The notes: generated by a model from the letters alone, not told the origin. 64,000 nucleotides of DNA from MGIIa-L3 sp038150305 (GCA_038150305.1 JAYOTG010000001.1:108279-172278); one strand, 5' to 3'; counted from the stretch's first letter, positions 1 through 8,038 are shown. Translations and numbers: made by a program.

Positions 1-468
1 CCAAACGATTGGTTGTTGGTCGAAGACGCTGGCCTGTTCGTCGAAGCCCTGGACGGGTTTCCTGGCGTCTACTCGTCCTACGCGCTCAGTACCTTGGGCA
101 ACCATGGCCTGCTCCGCCTGCTGGATCACCTGCACAGCGAAGATCTCCATGTGGAGGCGGGCTTGCGCCGTGCAGAATTCAAGGCCGTGGCCGCCTTGAT
201 GACGCCTGAGGGCGTCTTCATCGGCGAGGGCTCGTGCGTCGGTCGCATCGCTCCCGCCGTGGACGGTGAGGGCGGATTCGGATTCGATCCGGTGTTCATT
301 CCTAGGGACCTTGACCTCGCGGGCGAGCCCACCGAAATCGGCGTGCAGGGTGAGGTGTCCACACACGGTCGCACCTTCGCAGCCGTGGACATGGATCTGA
401 AAGGGAACTTCAGCCACCGAACCCGCGCGTTGAAGGATCTGCTGACCCAACTCGGCCCTGCCGAGTGA
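1..468 (+). CDS. rdgB: XTP/dITP pyrophosphatase, HAM1/RdgB family (5' end missing)
   Basis: This family hydrolyses non-canonical purine nucleoside triphosphates (XTP, dITP) to the monophosphate and pyrophosphate, keeping them out of DNA and RNA. The frame is open from the first base of the window and holds the C-terminal 155 residues, so roughly 35-45 N-terminal residues, including the nucleotide-binding start, lie outside. Visible family motifs are LLVEDAGLFVEALDGFPG near the start, followed by YSSY, and FGFDPVFIP about two thirds along. An ATG- or TTG-initiated product inside the window would be truncated, so this is a window-edge partial and not a short gene. The next gene follows in the same direction after 47 bases. 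Confidence 0.9.
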   Translation, partial: PNDWLLVEDAGLFVEALDGFPGVYSSYALSTLGNHGLLRLLDHLHSEDLHVEAGLRRAEFKAVAALMTPEGVFIGEGSCVGRIAPAVDGEGGFGFDPVFIPRDLDLAGEPTEIGVQGEVSTHGRTFAAVDMDLKGNFSHRTRALKDLLTQLGPAE

Positions 469-515
469 GCGGCATCAGCGTCATAAGCACAAGCCAACAC
501 TGAGGGTTGAGGCAC

Positions 516-1424
516 ATGAGGACACTCCGCATACTCGTGGGGCTTCTGTTCCTCGGGGTGTTGGCCAGTTACCTCCTTTTGGCCGGAGAATTGGTCGAAG
601 AGGCGCAATGGGGCACCGTCGGTGCCCTCGGCGTCCTTGGCTTGGCGTGGGTCCGCCTTGGCGGCTCGCCGCGCCCGCAGGCCGTGGTTCAGCCCGCCAA
701 AGCCGCGGGGGCCTCAGCCGCTCCAGAAGCCGTCTCGGAATCTGCATCGGACGAGGCCTCCGAAACACCGGCACCTGTTCGCGCTGAATCGCCGGCCACC
801 ATGGCGGAACGCAAGCGCATGAAGGTCGCGGCCGCGAAGGCCGCACAAGCTGAAGCCCTCGCCGCTCAGGAAGCCGAAGCGGAGGAGGCTCACGGCCCGG
901 TCATCGAGGTGGAGGTGGAAGAAGCTCACGTCGCTCAGGAATTTGTGGTTGAGGTGACCGCCGATTCCGTTGAAGACGCCGATATCGCCGTGACCGTCGA
1001 GGAGCGCCGTGAGCGCCATGCGGCGGTTCGCGAGCGCATCGAAGCACGACGCAGAGGCCGCATGGCGGAAATCCGTGCCGCAACGGTGCGCATGTGGGAA
1101 GAAGCCGAAGCACGCGAGGACCTCGTGGCCCTGCTTCGCACGCCAAACCATGGCCTCCACGTCTACGACCTGCCGGAGCATCCAGAGCCAGGCCGACCCT
1201 ACGGCGCGACCTTCGTTCGCCTGGACGAGGCCCGCGTGATCAAACTCCGTGTTCCGCTCGACGAAGGCTTCAGCAGCACGACGAACGAGCCGGAGCCGCT
1301 CCCCGAACTGCCACCCCTCCCCGCTCCTGGTGAATTGCCGCCCCTCGGCGACCTTCCCCCGCTCCCAGATCCCATCGAAGCGCGTTCAGATGCCCTGGCC
1401 GCGCTCGCGCCCAGCGACGACTAA
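516..1424 (+). CDS. Unrecognised membrane-anchored Ala/Glu-rich protein with Pro-rich tail
   Basis: I do not recognise this 302-residue protein. It begins with two short hydrophobic segments (about residues 5-22 and 30-46) forming a membrane hairpin or anchor. A long alanine/glutamate/arginine-rich stretch follows (about 50-220) and is predicted by composition to be helical or coiled coil. Near 220-260 is a more ordered segment containing NHGLHVYDLPEHPEPG. The C-terminus is a low-complexity tail of repeated LPPL-like units. The open frame starts at a TTG at 507, but the ATG at 516 puts the hydrophobic segment directly at the N-terminus and is preferred. Composition suggests a scaffold facing the cytoplasm; no function can be assigned. 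Confidence 0.7.
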   Translation: MRTLRILVGLLFLGVLASYLLLAGELVEEAQWGTVGALGVLGLAWVRLGGSPRPQAVVQPAKAAGASAAPEAVSESASDEASETPAPVRAESPATMAERKRMKVAAAKAAQAEALAAQEAEAEEAHGPVIEVEVEEAHVAQEFVVEVTADSVEDADIAVTVEERRERHAAVRERIEARRRGRMAEIRAATVRMWEEAEAREDLVALLRTPNHGLHVYDLPEHPEPGRPYGATFVRLDEARVIKLRVPLDEGFSSTTNEPEPLPELPPLPAPGELPPLGDLPPLPDPIEARSDALAALAPSDD

Positions 1425-1557
1425 CTGTCGCCAGGAAAGCTTCTTTTTGTGAAGCGCTGAGGCTTGGCACTCACCTTGCTGCAGTCTGTCCATCCGCTCC
1501 GTCCACGTGCAAGCGTTGGGCGGCCAACAAGACATGATTCAACATGAAAGCTACATG

Positions 1558-1563
1558 TTTAAA
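1558..1563 (+). promoter_or_regulatory. Possible TATA box upstream of the small basic protein gene
   Basis: TTTAAA stands in a locally AT-richer stretch of the 251-base gap between 1424 and 1676. It would place transcription start near 1585, giving a leader of about 90 bases to the chosen start at 1676. No other clear signal was seen in this gap. This rests on motif alone. Confidence 0.3.
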
Positions 1564-1675
1564 GCCTCTCGCGGCTAGCCTCTACCATGGCACAGCCCAT
1601 CTGACCCTCCGATGCCGGATCGAGCCTGCTGGCCACGAGCCAGCTTTGGCCACCGGCATAGGAGAAGAACAGATT

Positions 1676-2071
1676 ATGGGAAGCAGAATTGGAAAGAAGG
1701 AACGGCGCGCGCGCCGTTCACGACGCGACGACATGGCCCGTGGTGCCAAGGAACCACAGCACGAGATGACCTACTCCGAGCGGGTCAAAGCCTCCAGCAA
1801 AGGCGGATCCCTCGGGAAGCGCATGAACGCCAACAAGCGCCGGCACCGGACGCCGACCGTGTCCCATGCCCCGCGCCCCTGCTGCGCGAACGACGCGGCT
1901 CGAAAGGAGGCTACGGCACGGATGCTTGCGGACCTCCGCGACGCCCGCCTCGATCGGAGCTGGGTCAACGGTGCATGGAAGATGCAAGCGCCAACGTGGT
2001 TCCTTCGGAAGCACAAGCGGCACCTCCATCACTTGCCCGACGACGTTCGGGCGAAACTGAACCTGCGCTGA
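1676..2071 (+). CDS. Small basic protein of unknown function
   Basis: The 131-residue product opens with a strongly basic run (GSRIGKKERRARRSRRDD) and stays rich in Arg and Lys, ending in HKRHLHHLPDDVRAKLNLR. It has one Cys-Cys pair (PRPCC) and no membrane segment. The basic composition suggests nucleic-acid binding, possibly ribosome- or RNA-associated, but I recognise no family. The frame is open from an ATG at 1544. I chose the ATG at 1676 because AGGAG (1660-1664) lies about 11 bases upstream and the basic domain then starts the protein. A hairpin follows before the convergent hydratase gene. Coding status is likely but not certain. Confidence 0.5.
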   Translation: MGSRIGKKERRARRSRRDDMARGAKEPQHEMTYSERVKASSKGGSLGKRMNANKRRHRTPTVSHAPRPCCANDAARKEATARMLADLRDARLDRSWVNGAWKMQAPTWFLRKHKRHLHHLPDDVRAKLNLR

Positions 2072-2108
2072 GGCGCGCGTTCAGGTCGGGACTTGGCGTC
2101 CCGTGGCC

Positions 2109-2140
2109 GCGACCTGAGGTCCTGCGGGGCCTCAGGTCGC
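2109..2140. terminator. Strong hairpin between convergent genes
   Basis: Two perfect 11-base inverted arms (GCGACCTGAGG at 2109-2119 and its complement at 2130-2140) flank a 10-base loop. The hairpin lies in the 70-base gap between two convergent genes and touches the stop codon of the hydratase gene, so it could end transcription or stabilise 3' ends from both sides. No U-run follows. Confidence 0.5.
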
Positions 2141-2141
2141 C

Positions 2142-2978
2142 TCATTCATGCGTCCACTTGGGCGTTTCACGGCTCAAGAAAGCCTCGACACCGATGGCGG
2201 TGTCGGCGCTGTCGAACAGGGCTGAGAAGGCGTCCAGCTCGACAATCAACCCGTCGCTCAGCGATGTTTCCATGCTGGCGCGCATCGTGGCTTTGGCCAC
2301 CTTCATCGTCGCCGCGGACTTGCTGCCGATGGTGCGGGCGAGCGCCAGCGTGCGCTCCATGACGTCCTCAGCAGGCACCACGTGGTTCACCAATCCGATG
2401 CGGTGGGCTTCCCTTGCGTCGATCATCTCGCCGGTAAACACCAGTTCCATGGCTCGACCAAGACCCACCAAGCGGGCCAAACGCTGGGTCCCCCCACCGC
2501 CGGGCATGAGACCGAGGTTGATTTCGGGGGTGCCGAAGCTCGAACGGTCGCTGGCGACGCGAAGGTCACAGGCGACCGCCACCTCGCATCCACCGCCAAG
2601 GGCGAAGCCGTCGATCATGGCAATGGTCGGCTTGCTGATGCCCCAGATGGCTTCCCACCCGTTGTCGGCAAAGATGGGGTAAATCTCCTCGCCGCTCTTG
2701 CCTGCAAACTCCGAGATGTCGGCCCCGGCCACGAAGGCGTTTGGTTTGGGACGACGACCTTCCGGTGCAGGGCCCGGTGCGGCTCCGGTGAAAATGACGC
2801 AGCGAACGTGGCCCTGCGTTTCAACCTCTTTCGCGTAGGCCTTGATGGCGCTCATCACGTCCTGATTGAGGGCGTTCAGTTTGTCTGGCCGGTTGATGGT
2901 GACCAGAGCGATGACGCCTTCATCGTCGGAATCTGGAGCGACGGGGAGATGTTCGACAAGCAGCACGTCTTCGGCCAT
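2142..2978 (-). CDS. Enoyl-CoA hydratase/isomerase (crotonase family)
   Basis: Members add water across the double bond of 2-enoyl-CoA thioesters, or catalyse related CoA reactions, in the cytoplasm. The 278-residue length suits the family. Seen in order are the substrate motif with FVAGADISEF, the oxyanion-hole region GFALGGGCEVA with the first catalytic Glu, FGTPEINLGLMPGGGGTQRL with the second Glu, and the C-terminal helical part. Both catalytic glutamates of true hydratases are kept, so dehydratase/hydratase activity is more likely than a pure isomerase. A Pro-rich loop just before the FVAGAD motif is slightly long. The frame extends upstream to 3050, but the ATG at 2978 matches the family start. 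Substrate chain length cannot be read from sequence. Confidence 0.9.
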   Translation of the reverse strand: MAEDVLLVEHLPVAPDSDDEGVIALVTINRPDKLNALNQDVMSAIKAYAKEVETQGHVRCVIFTGAAPGPAPEGRRPKPNAFVAGADISEFAGKSGEEIYPIFADNGWEAIWGISKPTIAMIDGFALGGGCEVAVACDLRVASDRSSFGTPEINLGLMPGGGGTQRLARLVGLGRAMELVFTGEMIDAREAHRIGLVNHVVPAEDVMERTLALARTIGSKSAATMKVAKATMRASMETSLSDGLIVELDAFSALFDSADTAIGVEAFLSRETPKWTHE

Positions 2979-3064
2979 GCTGCCCCCACGCACCGCCCCC
3001 TCAAGAGCGCACCGACGGCGCCAAGCACGCCGAACGTTCAAGGCGTTCACCTGAAGGCAAGGGC

Positions 3065-5137
3065 GTGGAAGGCGTCTACCTGACGTGGATGATCAGCGCG
3101 CTCGCGCTGGGCGTGGTGCTTCTTCCCGTCTATGCACCGCCATGGAGCCGCTTAACGCTCTCGGGCTTCGTGGATTTCATCCGCCGGTATTGGGTGCACG
3201 TCCTCCTGCTGTTCATGATCTACAACGCCAAGGACTTCCTCGATCAGGTGGATCGAATCCTGATGGCCAACACCAACCTCGACATGACGGCGTGGATTTA
3301 CGCCATTGAAGGCGACTTGGTGTTGCGGATACAGGAGGCGTTCGAAGCCAGGTGGTTGTCCATCGCCTTGACCCACTTCTACGTGGCTGGATTCATGTTC
3401 ATCTGCTACGTTTCTGTCTTCTATGTCGCGTACTTTGACGACCGCTGGATGGCCGACCGCATCGTGCTGTCGATCGCGTGGGTCTACATTTTGGCCGTGC
3501 CCTTCTACCTCTTCTTCAACGTCCGCGTGACAGGAGACGTCATCCCAGGCATGGAGACCATCGCCTACGATTTGACCCCTGAAATCGCGGATTGGTTCCG
3601 CCGCATCGATCCCTTCACCAACGGGATGCCCAGCCTGCACATCGGCATCCCCTTTGTCGTGTGGCTGTGCCTGCTTCGGTACGACGAAGACCGTCGCTGG
3701 ACACGGTACCGCCACACGGTATTGCTCTACACCGTGATCACCGCGTTCACCATCCTGTACCTCGGCATCCACTGGATTTCCGACATCGTCGGAGGCCTGC
3801 TCATCGCGGCAGGAGCAGTAGCCATGACCGAGCGAACTGTGGGCTTCGTCTGGCGCATCGGCGACGAGCGAACCATGAACGCGCGCCTCGCCTCGCTGTT
3901 GACGCAGCCAAAGGTCGCGCTTGGCGCCCTTGTTGCGCCCGTCAAAACACAGCTCAAGCGGTTCCGCACGCCAGGGGCCCGCGAATCACGGTTGGGACTC
4001 GGCGTGGTGCTGTTCCTGGTCCTCTTGGTCGTGACCTACGATTTGACGCACCAAGCGTTGCCGGCCAGCGGCATTGAAGCCCCCGAGGGGGCCGCAGCCG
4101 CGGACGGTTGGGTGGCGACCATGGACAACCGAAGCGGCGTGCATACGGTGGTTCTGAACGACTTGTCAACCCCCGACGTGGTCATCGAGGTCGCGCAACC
4201 AAACATGACGGAGGGCGACTTGGTCGCGCTTGACGGGAGACACGTGGTGATGGCCAATGCGTCGGTGATCCGGACCGTCCGGACCGACGCCCCACAAACG
4301 GTCACCATGGAGACACCGATTGAAGCCAAACCGTCCATCCTGACCCTCGCCGACGGACCTCAGGGAACCGTGGTGCTGGCGGTCATCAACGGCACCCTTC
4401 ACGGGTGGACGATGCTTGGTGAAGACGCGGTGCTGCCTGCTCAGGCGTCAGGCGTGATCGCGCTGGTCACCAACGGGGCGGAGTTGGCGTGGACCACGGA
4501 AGACCAGCCGCTCGACGTCCGCATGGCTCGCTTGGGGACCAGCGGGGCGTTGACCGTCCCGCTCAACGCCAGTGCTACACCCGAGCAAGAAGCCGAAATG
4601 GCCGGCTGGGGCCTTCCCACAGACGTGGACAACGGGACCGTCATCGATCTTGAACTGAGCCAAACGCATCTTGTGGCCGTGGTGAACGTCAGCACCGTGG
4701 ACCGCCTGGTGCTCTACGAGCGCGCGCTGGGCACCATGCATCTCATCGGGGACGGCAAGTACTCTGCCGCCGACCCTGCCCTTGGCGCGGACGTGCTCGC
4801 CTACACCGGATGGGACCACCTCAATCCGATCAACCCCGAAACCAAATACCTCGACAGCGAAATCCATCTTCACGACCTCTCCACCAACCTTACGGAGGTC
4901 TTGACCGCTGACACGCGAGACCAGTGGTCACCAACGGTGCTTGAGGAGCACATCATCTACCTGGAACGAAGCGCGTCCGATGAGACGTCGGTCCGGATTT
5001 ACAGCCGAGAAGTGGTGCTCCAGCCGTACTCAAATGCCGTGCTTCAAGTCGGTCTGATGGTCATGCTCGCGTTGACCTTCGCCTACGTGGTTCAGATTCA
5101 ACAGGAAGCGCGCGGACGGCGCACTGAGGAAGAATGA
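3065..5137 (+). CDS. PAP2-superfamily membrane phosphatase/phosphotransferase with large C-terminal exported domain
   Basis: The N-terminal half (about residues 1-270) has six or more membrane segments and the PAP2 signature in two parts: NGMPSLHIGIP (about 186-197) with the active-site Ser and His, and YLGIHWISD (about 229-238) with the second His and Asp. This arrangement resembles inositol-phosphoryl transferase-like PAP2 enzymes, which act on lipid phosphates or phosphodiesters at the outer membrane face. A further membrane segment near 315-335 leads into about 300 residues of repetitive beta-rich sequence reminiscent of a beta-propeller, then a final membrane segment and a basic/acidic tail. 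The frame starts at GTG 3065; ATG 3089 is an in-frame alternative. Substrate unknown. The gene is divergent from the hydratase, with only 86 bases between. Confidence 0.8.
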   Translation: MEGVYLTWMISALALGVVLLPVYAPPWSRLTLSGFVDFIRRYWVHVLLLFMIYNAKDFLDQVDRILMANTNLDMTAWIYAIEGDLVLRIQEAFEARWLSIALTHFYVAGFMFICYVSVFYVAYFDDRWMADRIVLSIAWVYILAVPFYLFFNVRVTGDVIPGMETIAYDLTPEIADWFRRIDPFTNGMPSLHIGIPFVVWLCLLRYDEDRRWTRYRHTVLLYTVITAFTILYLGIHWISDIVGGLLIAAGAVAMTERTVGFVWRIGDERTMNARLASLLTQPKVALGALVAPVKTQLKRFRTPGARESRLGLGVVLFLVLLVVTYDLTHQALPASGIEAPEGAAAADGWVATMDNRSGVHTVVLNDLSTPDVVIEVAQPNMTEGDLVALDGRHVVMANASVIRTVRTDAPQTVTMETPIEAKPSILTLADGPQGTVVLAVINGTLHGWTMLGEDAVLPAQASGVIALVTNGAELAWTTEDQPLDVRMARLGTSGALTVPLNASATPEQEAEMAGWGLPTDVDNGTVIDLELSQTHLVAVVNVSTVDRLVLYERALGTMHLIGDGKYSAADPALGADVLAYTGWDHLNPINPETKYLDSEIHLHDLSTNLTEVLTADTRDQWSPTVLEEHIIYLERSASDETSVRIYSREVVLQPYSNAVLQVGLMVMLALTFAYVVQIQQEARGRRTEEE

Positions 5138-5140
5138 GCC

Positions 5141-5809
5141 TCAACCGTGGTAGCGTACACGGCTTCGGACCTGAGACAAGCGGTCCAAAACGTCCGCCGC
5201 TGACGGGACCATCCCGCCCGGTGCTTCGGTCTGTCCTGCATGCTCGGAGTCAAGGTATCCCGCTTCGAGGGCGGCCATGGCACCTGGACGGTCTGGGTGA
5301 CTGGCACCGAGCACCTCGTCCAACACGTGAAGGTCGATGCCGTAGCGCTCGAGGTCGTACTCGATGGACGCAAGACCGAAATCGATGAGCACCACACTTC
5401 CATCCTCGCGGATCATGATGTTGTTCGTGGACAGGTCGCCATGCGTCACCGCCTGTGCGTGAAGGTGACGAACCGCTCCTCCGACCGCGTGCAACAAGGG
5501 CTCGACATCGGAAACCGATGCATCACGGAGCACCTCGATGAGCGGGCGTCCCTCGACGTGCTCCAGCACAAGACGATCTTCATCCACGTCCGCGTCCAGC
5601 AGCGCTGGAACGGGCAAACCCGAGCGATGGAGGCGCAGGAGGATTCGAGCCTCGGCCAGCATGCGTTGGCGCCCAAGGCGCTCGTCGAGGTCAGGATGGC
5701 GCCATCCTCGGGCTCGACGCTGCTTCATGACCGCTGGAAGTCCAAGCCATGTGCCCGCGGTCACCTCGGCTTCCGCGCCGAGGTGCAGACGAGCCTCTGG
5801 CTCGAACAC
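5141..5809 (-). CDS. bud32: Bud32/PRPK-type kinase of the KEOPS complex
   Basis: Bud32 is the atypical protein kinase/ATPase subunit of KEOPS, which makes the t6A modification of ANN-decoding tRNAs. The 222-residue protein shows GAEAEV in place of the glycine loop, the family block GWRHPDLDERL, the catalytic loop THGDLSTNN and the metal-binding IDFGLA, followed by DLHVLDEVLGASHPD typical of this family. It is a stand-alone Bud32; in many Euryarchaeota it is fused to Kae1. The GTG at 5809 is chosen because it gives the usual short N-terminus and lies just after the stop of the upstream DUF971 gene. The open frame runs on to 6106 inside that gene, where it is a shadow. It may be co-transcribed with DUF971 and the Mrp-type gene. 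Confidence 0.88.
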   Translation of the reverse strand: MFEPEARLHLGAEAEVTAGTWLGLPAVMKQRRARGWRHPDLDERLGRQRMLAEARILLRLHRSGLPVPALLDADVDEDRLVLEHVEGRPLIEVLRDASVSDVEPLLHAVGGAVRHLHAQAVTHGDLSTNNIMIREDGSVVLIDFGLASIEYDLERYGIDLHVLDEVLGASHPDRPGAMAALEAGYLDSEHAGQTEAPGGMVPSAADVLDRLSQVRSRVRYHG

Positions 5810-5813
5810 CGGC

Positions 5814-6170
5814 TCACCACGCTCCGTGGACGTAGGGCTTGCCGCCGTCCGGGTCCTGGCGGTTGGCGAGGGCCCACAAGCGCTCAAAGCGGTAAATGCC
5901 GGAGCTGCAGCCTGAGTCTTCCCAATCGAAGGTGAGCGCGTAATTGCCGACCGTCCGGACCGTTGGTTTGGTCGGAGGCAAGGCTTCCACTTGACGGCGG
6001 AGCGTCTTGCTCGTCTCGTCGTCGTTTCGGGATGGGGCGCACTTTGCGCAAGGGCAAGCGTGGCGGAGGTCGTCGTACGAGACGGTGAATTCCGAACCGT
6101 CATCATAGGTCAGGTGGAGGTCCACCTGGCGGCGCTCAAGGCGGGTCAGGGTCGGCATCGCTTCGCTCAC
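5814..6170 (-). CDS. DUF971 domain protein, probable Fe-S cluster assembly partner
   Basis: This 118-residue protein is one DUF971 domain. It has the family pattern of a YDDGSEF strand, YDDLRHACPCAKC with three closely spaced cysteines, and a C-terminal SGIYRFERLW. In plant HCF101 a DUF971 domain is the C-terminal part of an Mrp-type Fe-S carrier; here it is a separate gene 11 bases downstream of the Mrp-type ATPase gene, which supports a joint role in iron-sulfur cluster handling. The three cysteines are candidate ligands. Start is GTG 6170, with ATG 6158 as the alternative. The stop is four bases before the chosen Bud32 start. Confidence 0.85.
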   Translation of the reverse strand: MSEAMPTLTRLERRQVDLHLTYDDGSEFTVSYDDLRHACPCAKCAPSRNDDETSKTLRRQVEALPPTKPTVRTVGNYALTFDWEDSGCSSGIYRFERLWALANRQDPDGGKPYVHGAW

Positions 6171-6181
6171 GAAGGCTCACC

Positions 6182-7189
6182 TCACACGATTTCGAGGCCC
6201 GTTCCACCGGACTGACCGATCTGGGCTTGAATGGCCGCAACCACGTCAGCGAAAGCGACGGACGCGGCGCCTTCAGGGTCGCTGACGATGCGGTGCACCC
6301 CATCGTCTCCCCCGCGCACGAAACCGGGGTCAAAGGGCAACGCGCCGAGGAAGGGGATGCCGAATTCTTCGGCGGTCGCCGCGCCACCGCCTTGCTTGAA
6401 CAGGTCGAGGGTCACTTGGAAGGCACCGTCATCGTCGGCGGTGGCGCTGTGGGTTCGACCGCCGGGTCCCGCGATCTGAACCTCGGTGCCCGCGGGCGCG
6501 CGTCCATGCAGGGTGTACCCGCTCATGTTCTCGACCACGCCAAGCACCGGGACCTTGAGCGACTCCGCGAAGCCGATGGACTTGCGGCTGTCGAGCAGGG
6601 CCACGTCCTGCGGCGTGGTCACGATGACCATGCCGTCAATGTCCGGCAGGGACTGCGCCACCGTCAGCGGCTCGTCAGACGTGCCCGGCGGGAAATCGAT
6701 GACGAGGTAATCGAGGTCGCCCCACTCCACGTCGCCAATGAACTGCTGAATCGCGCCGAGCTTGATGGGGCCGCGCCACACCACGGGGGTGTCGTCGTCG
6801 TCCAGCAGGAAAGCCATCGAGATGACCTTCACGCCGAGGTGGCCTTGGGCGGGATGGATGCGCCCTTCTTCGACGTGGAGGCGTCGGCCGTCAAGTCCCA
6901 TCATTTTGGGCACGTTTGGACCGGTGATGTCGATGTCGAGGATGCCCACCTTGTGCCCTTGCTGAGCCAAGGAGAGGGCCAATCCGGTGGAGACGGTGGA
7001 CTTCCCAACGCCGCCTTTCCCCGAGAGCACCATGATCTTGTGTTTGATGCGCTTCCCGAGGGACTGCATGGCCATCTTGCGCTTCATTTGCGCGTAAGCC
7101 TGTTCCATCTGGCGCTGTTCCTGAGGCGAGGGCCCGTCGGGAGCGGGGCCATCGCTTGGCGTGTGGGTGGACACAGGGGAGCCTGCCAT
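6182..7189 (-). CDS. Mrp/NBP35/ApbC-family P-loop ATPase, lacking the usual CxxC
   Basis: Mrp/ApbC proteins bind and transfer [4Fe-4S] clusters using ATP. The 335-residue protein has the deviant Walker A VLSGKGGVGKST (about 54-65), DIDITGPNVPKMMG, the DFPPGTSDEPLT switch region and VVENMSG. Family members normally carry CPxCG straight after VENMS for cluster binding at the dimer interface. Here that stretch (about 225-266) is replaced by a longer Gly/Ala/Asp-rich segment without cysteine, reading into KQGGG and EEFGIPFLGALPFDP. ATP binding should be intact, but cluster binding would need other ligands, perhaps the DUF971 partner encoded next. Residues 1-50 are a charged Gln/Met-rich leader without a DUF59 domain. 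Start ATG 7189. Confidence 0.88.
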   Translation of the reverse strand: MAGSPVSTHTPSDGPAPDGPSPQEQRQMEQAYAQMKRKMAMQSLGKRIKHKIMVLSGKGGVGKSTVSTGLALSLAQQGHKVGILDIDITGPNVPKMMGLDGRRLHVEEGRIHPAQGHLGVKVISMAFLLDDDDTPVVWRGPIKLGAIQQFIGDVEWGDLDYLVIDFPPGTSDEPLTVAQSLPDIDGMVIVTTPQDVALLDSRKSIGFAESLKVPVLGVVENMSGYTLHGRAPAGTEVQIAGPGGRTHSATADDDGAFQVTLDLFKQGGGAATAEEFGIPFLGALPFDPGFVRGGDDGVHRIVSDPEGAASVAFADVVAAIQAQIGQSGGTGLEIV

Positions 7190-7275
7190 GGCGTTCCATC
7201 GAGGGGGGTCTTTTCAATTCACGCTCAACCCAAGCGCCCGTGTTTTGCCCACAACAGAGCCCTTCAAATGGTGTG

Positions 7276-7283
7276 AAGGAGGT
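7276..7283 (+). promoter_or_regulatory. Strong Shine-Dalgarno before the LMW phosphatase
   Basis: AAGGAGGT lies eight bases before the ATG at 7292 and fixes this start. Such a complete ribosome-binding site is uncommon in the window, where most starts show weak or no Shine-Dalgarno. Confidence 0.7.
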
Positions 7284-7291
7284 GTCCTTCC

Positions 7292-7672
7292 ATGCACCTT
7301 GCCTTTGTCTGTGTGGGCAACTCCTGTCGCTCCCAATTGGCGGAAGCCATCGCTCGTTCGATGGGGTTCGAGGCCTCGAGTGCGGGCACCCATCCGGCCT
7401 CGGCCGTGGCGGAACATGCGCTCACGGTCCTGAACAATCGCGGCATCGACGCGTCAGGCTTGCATCCAAAAGGCATCGAGGCCGTGGACGCGAAGGCTGC
7501 TGACATGATCATCTCGATGGGCTGTGGAGTCTCTTGTCCAGCGCTGCCCATTACCGAAGACTGGGGGCTTGACGACCCGGTTGGCGGGCCGTTGTCCCTG
7601 TACGAAGCGACCGCCGACGAGATCACGCGGCGCCTTGAGGCGATCCGCGAGGCTCACTCTTCTTCGTCCTGA
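7292..7672 (+). CDS. Low-molecular-weight phosphatase / ArsC-type arsenate reductase
   Basis: The 126-residue protein has the phosphatase loop CVGNSCRSQ at residues 7-15 (CX5R, Cys7 and Arg13). Further on it has MGCGVSCPALP and DWGLDDPVGG, the layout of thioredoxin-coupled arsenate reductases, where additional cysteines form the redox relay. The final DDP supplies the general acid aspartate. The protein could reduce arsenate or act as a tyrosine phosphatase; the two cysteines in MGCGVSC favour arsenate reductase. It is slightly short at the C-terminus. The last 19 bases overlap the end of the convergent alba gene. Confidence 0.8.
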   Translation: MHLAFVCVGNSCRSQLAEAIARSMGFEASSAGTHPASAVAEHALTVLNNRGIDASGLHPKGIEAVDAKAADMIISMGCGVSCPALPITEDWGLDDPVGGPLSLYEATADEITRRLEAIREAHSSSS

Positions 7673-7980
7673 GCGGGCACGTCGCCTTCGCCTTCGAGGA
7701 CGATGTGAATGACGCTCACGCCGCGCTGACCGCCGCCGTCGCGGCGTTCGGTCATTTCCGTGGCGATGTCCACCGAGCGCACGTGCACGGTTTCGGGCAG
7801 GCCCGCAGCGATCGAGCCGTGACGACGGCGGCACAATTCCGCCGTGTCCACCGCGTTCCCGATGGCGGAACCCCGTGCGGTCAGTCGGACCACGCGGTCA
7901 CCTGATTCCATGGCCATGACCACGGCGCGCACGTAGAGGTGAACGGGCTTTTTGCCCACGAAGATTTGGCGTTCGTCCAT
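7654..7980 (-). CDS. albA: Alba DNA/RNA-binding chromatin protein
   Basis: Alba is a small dimeric nucleic-acid-binding protein that coats archaeal DNA and binds RNA; its affinity is tuned by lysine acetylation. The 108-residue product shows IFVGKKPVHLYVRAVV at the N-terminus with the conserved Lys pair, LTARGSAIGNAVDTAEL in the centre, and an acidic C-terminal extension (EGEGDVPAQDEEE) not usual in Alba. It is transcribed toward the arsenate-reductase-like gene and overlaps it by 19 bases. An MC1-type chromatin protein is also encoded at the far end of this window, so the organism uses at least two nucleoid protein families. Confidence 0.92.
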   Translation of the reverse strand: MDERQIFVGKKPVHLYVRAVVMAMESGDRVVRLTARGSAIGNAVDTAELCRRRHGSIAAGLPETVHVRSVDIATEMTERRDGGGQRGVSVIHIVLEGEGDVPAQDEEE

Positions 7981-8038
7981 GGCAAGATGACGGGGGTCGT
8001 TGGATTCAACCTACCGGTGCAAAAACAGGGTACTGGAG

